The translations under genes were made by a program, and so were the position numbers. Of a DNA stretch of 5,881 nucleotides, positions 5,870 through 5,881 are shown one piece after another. The notes below the pieces were generated by a model. That model searched no databases, was not told the origin of the DNA, and was given only the letters and a program-made list of their open reading frames with translations. Position 1 is the first letter of the stretch. Each line of letters opens with the position of its first letter. Source of the DNA: Acidobacteriaceae bacterium (lineage in GTDB: Bacteria; Acidobacteriota; Terriglobia; Terriglobales; Acidobacteriaceae); the NCBI GenBank assembly GCA_003166055.1, contig PMWR01000139.1, forward strand, positions 8,150 through 14,030. The letters are read 5' to 3'.

Positions 5870-5881
5870 TTAGGCATCCAT
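5870..5881 (-). other. Right edge: TAA abutting the first glycosyltransferase start
   Basis: On the minus strand the last 12 nt read ATGGATGCCTAA and run straight into ATG 5869. The TAA (5872-5870) may be the stop of an upstream gene, which would make the junction a zero-gap operon boundary, but the reading frame of that gene cannot be confirmed here. No Shine-Dalgarno is visible in these bases. Confidence 0.3.

Overview
The window carries five protein genes, all read from the minus strand, and together they look like part of an exopolysaccharide or capsule assembly cluster of a Gram-negative bacterium. In transcription order (right to left) they are: two family-4 glycosyltransferases (5869-4679 and 4672-3455), a polyprenyl-phosphate hexose-1-phosphate transferase of the WcaJ/GumD type (3204-1765), a Tat-signal glycoside hydrolase of family 10 (1656-565), and the first 78 complete codons of a Wzz/GumC-like chain-length protein that runs off the left edge (236-1). 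The host cannot be fixed from sequence alone. The base composition is moderately GC-rich, and the start of the Wzz-like protein (the stretch ending EIKRPDDSLGLNSL) resembles what I recall from Acidobacteriota. An acidobacterial origin is therefore a tentative guess; a proteobacterium is not excluded.

Layout: 5881-5870 is the end of the window, with a TAA touching the ATG of the first glycosyltransferase. The two glycosyltransferase genes are only 6 nt apart and are surely co-transcribed. A 250-nt gap (3454-3205) follows, with no recognisable gene and a small dyad just ahead of the phosphotransferase start. A 108-nt gap (1764-1657) separates the phosphotransferase from the hydrolase; it contains a 14-bp perfect palindrome and a strong Shine-Dalgarno that resets the hydrolase start. 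A 328-nt gap (564-237) precedes the Wzz-like gene and holds inverted repeats and a possible promoter.

Inferred joint function: the phosphotransferase loads the first hexose-1-phosphate on the lipid carrier at the inner membrane, and the two cytoplasmic glycosyltransferases extend the repeat unit. The Wzz-like protein sets chain length during Wzy-type polymerisation and export, and the exported GH10 enzyme probably trims or releases the polymer in the periplasm. Flippase, polymerase and outer-membrane export genes are not in the window and would be expected on either side.

I found no RNA genes, CRISPR array, insertion sequence or phage remnant. The most interesting item is the GH10 enzyme, which keeps both catalytic glutamates but has changed residues around the substrate site. 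It sits where a polymer-specific hydrolase would be expected, so its substrate may be the cluster's own product rather than plant xylan. I see nothing that amounts to a clearly new biological system.
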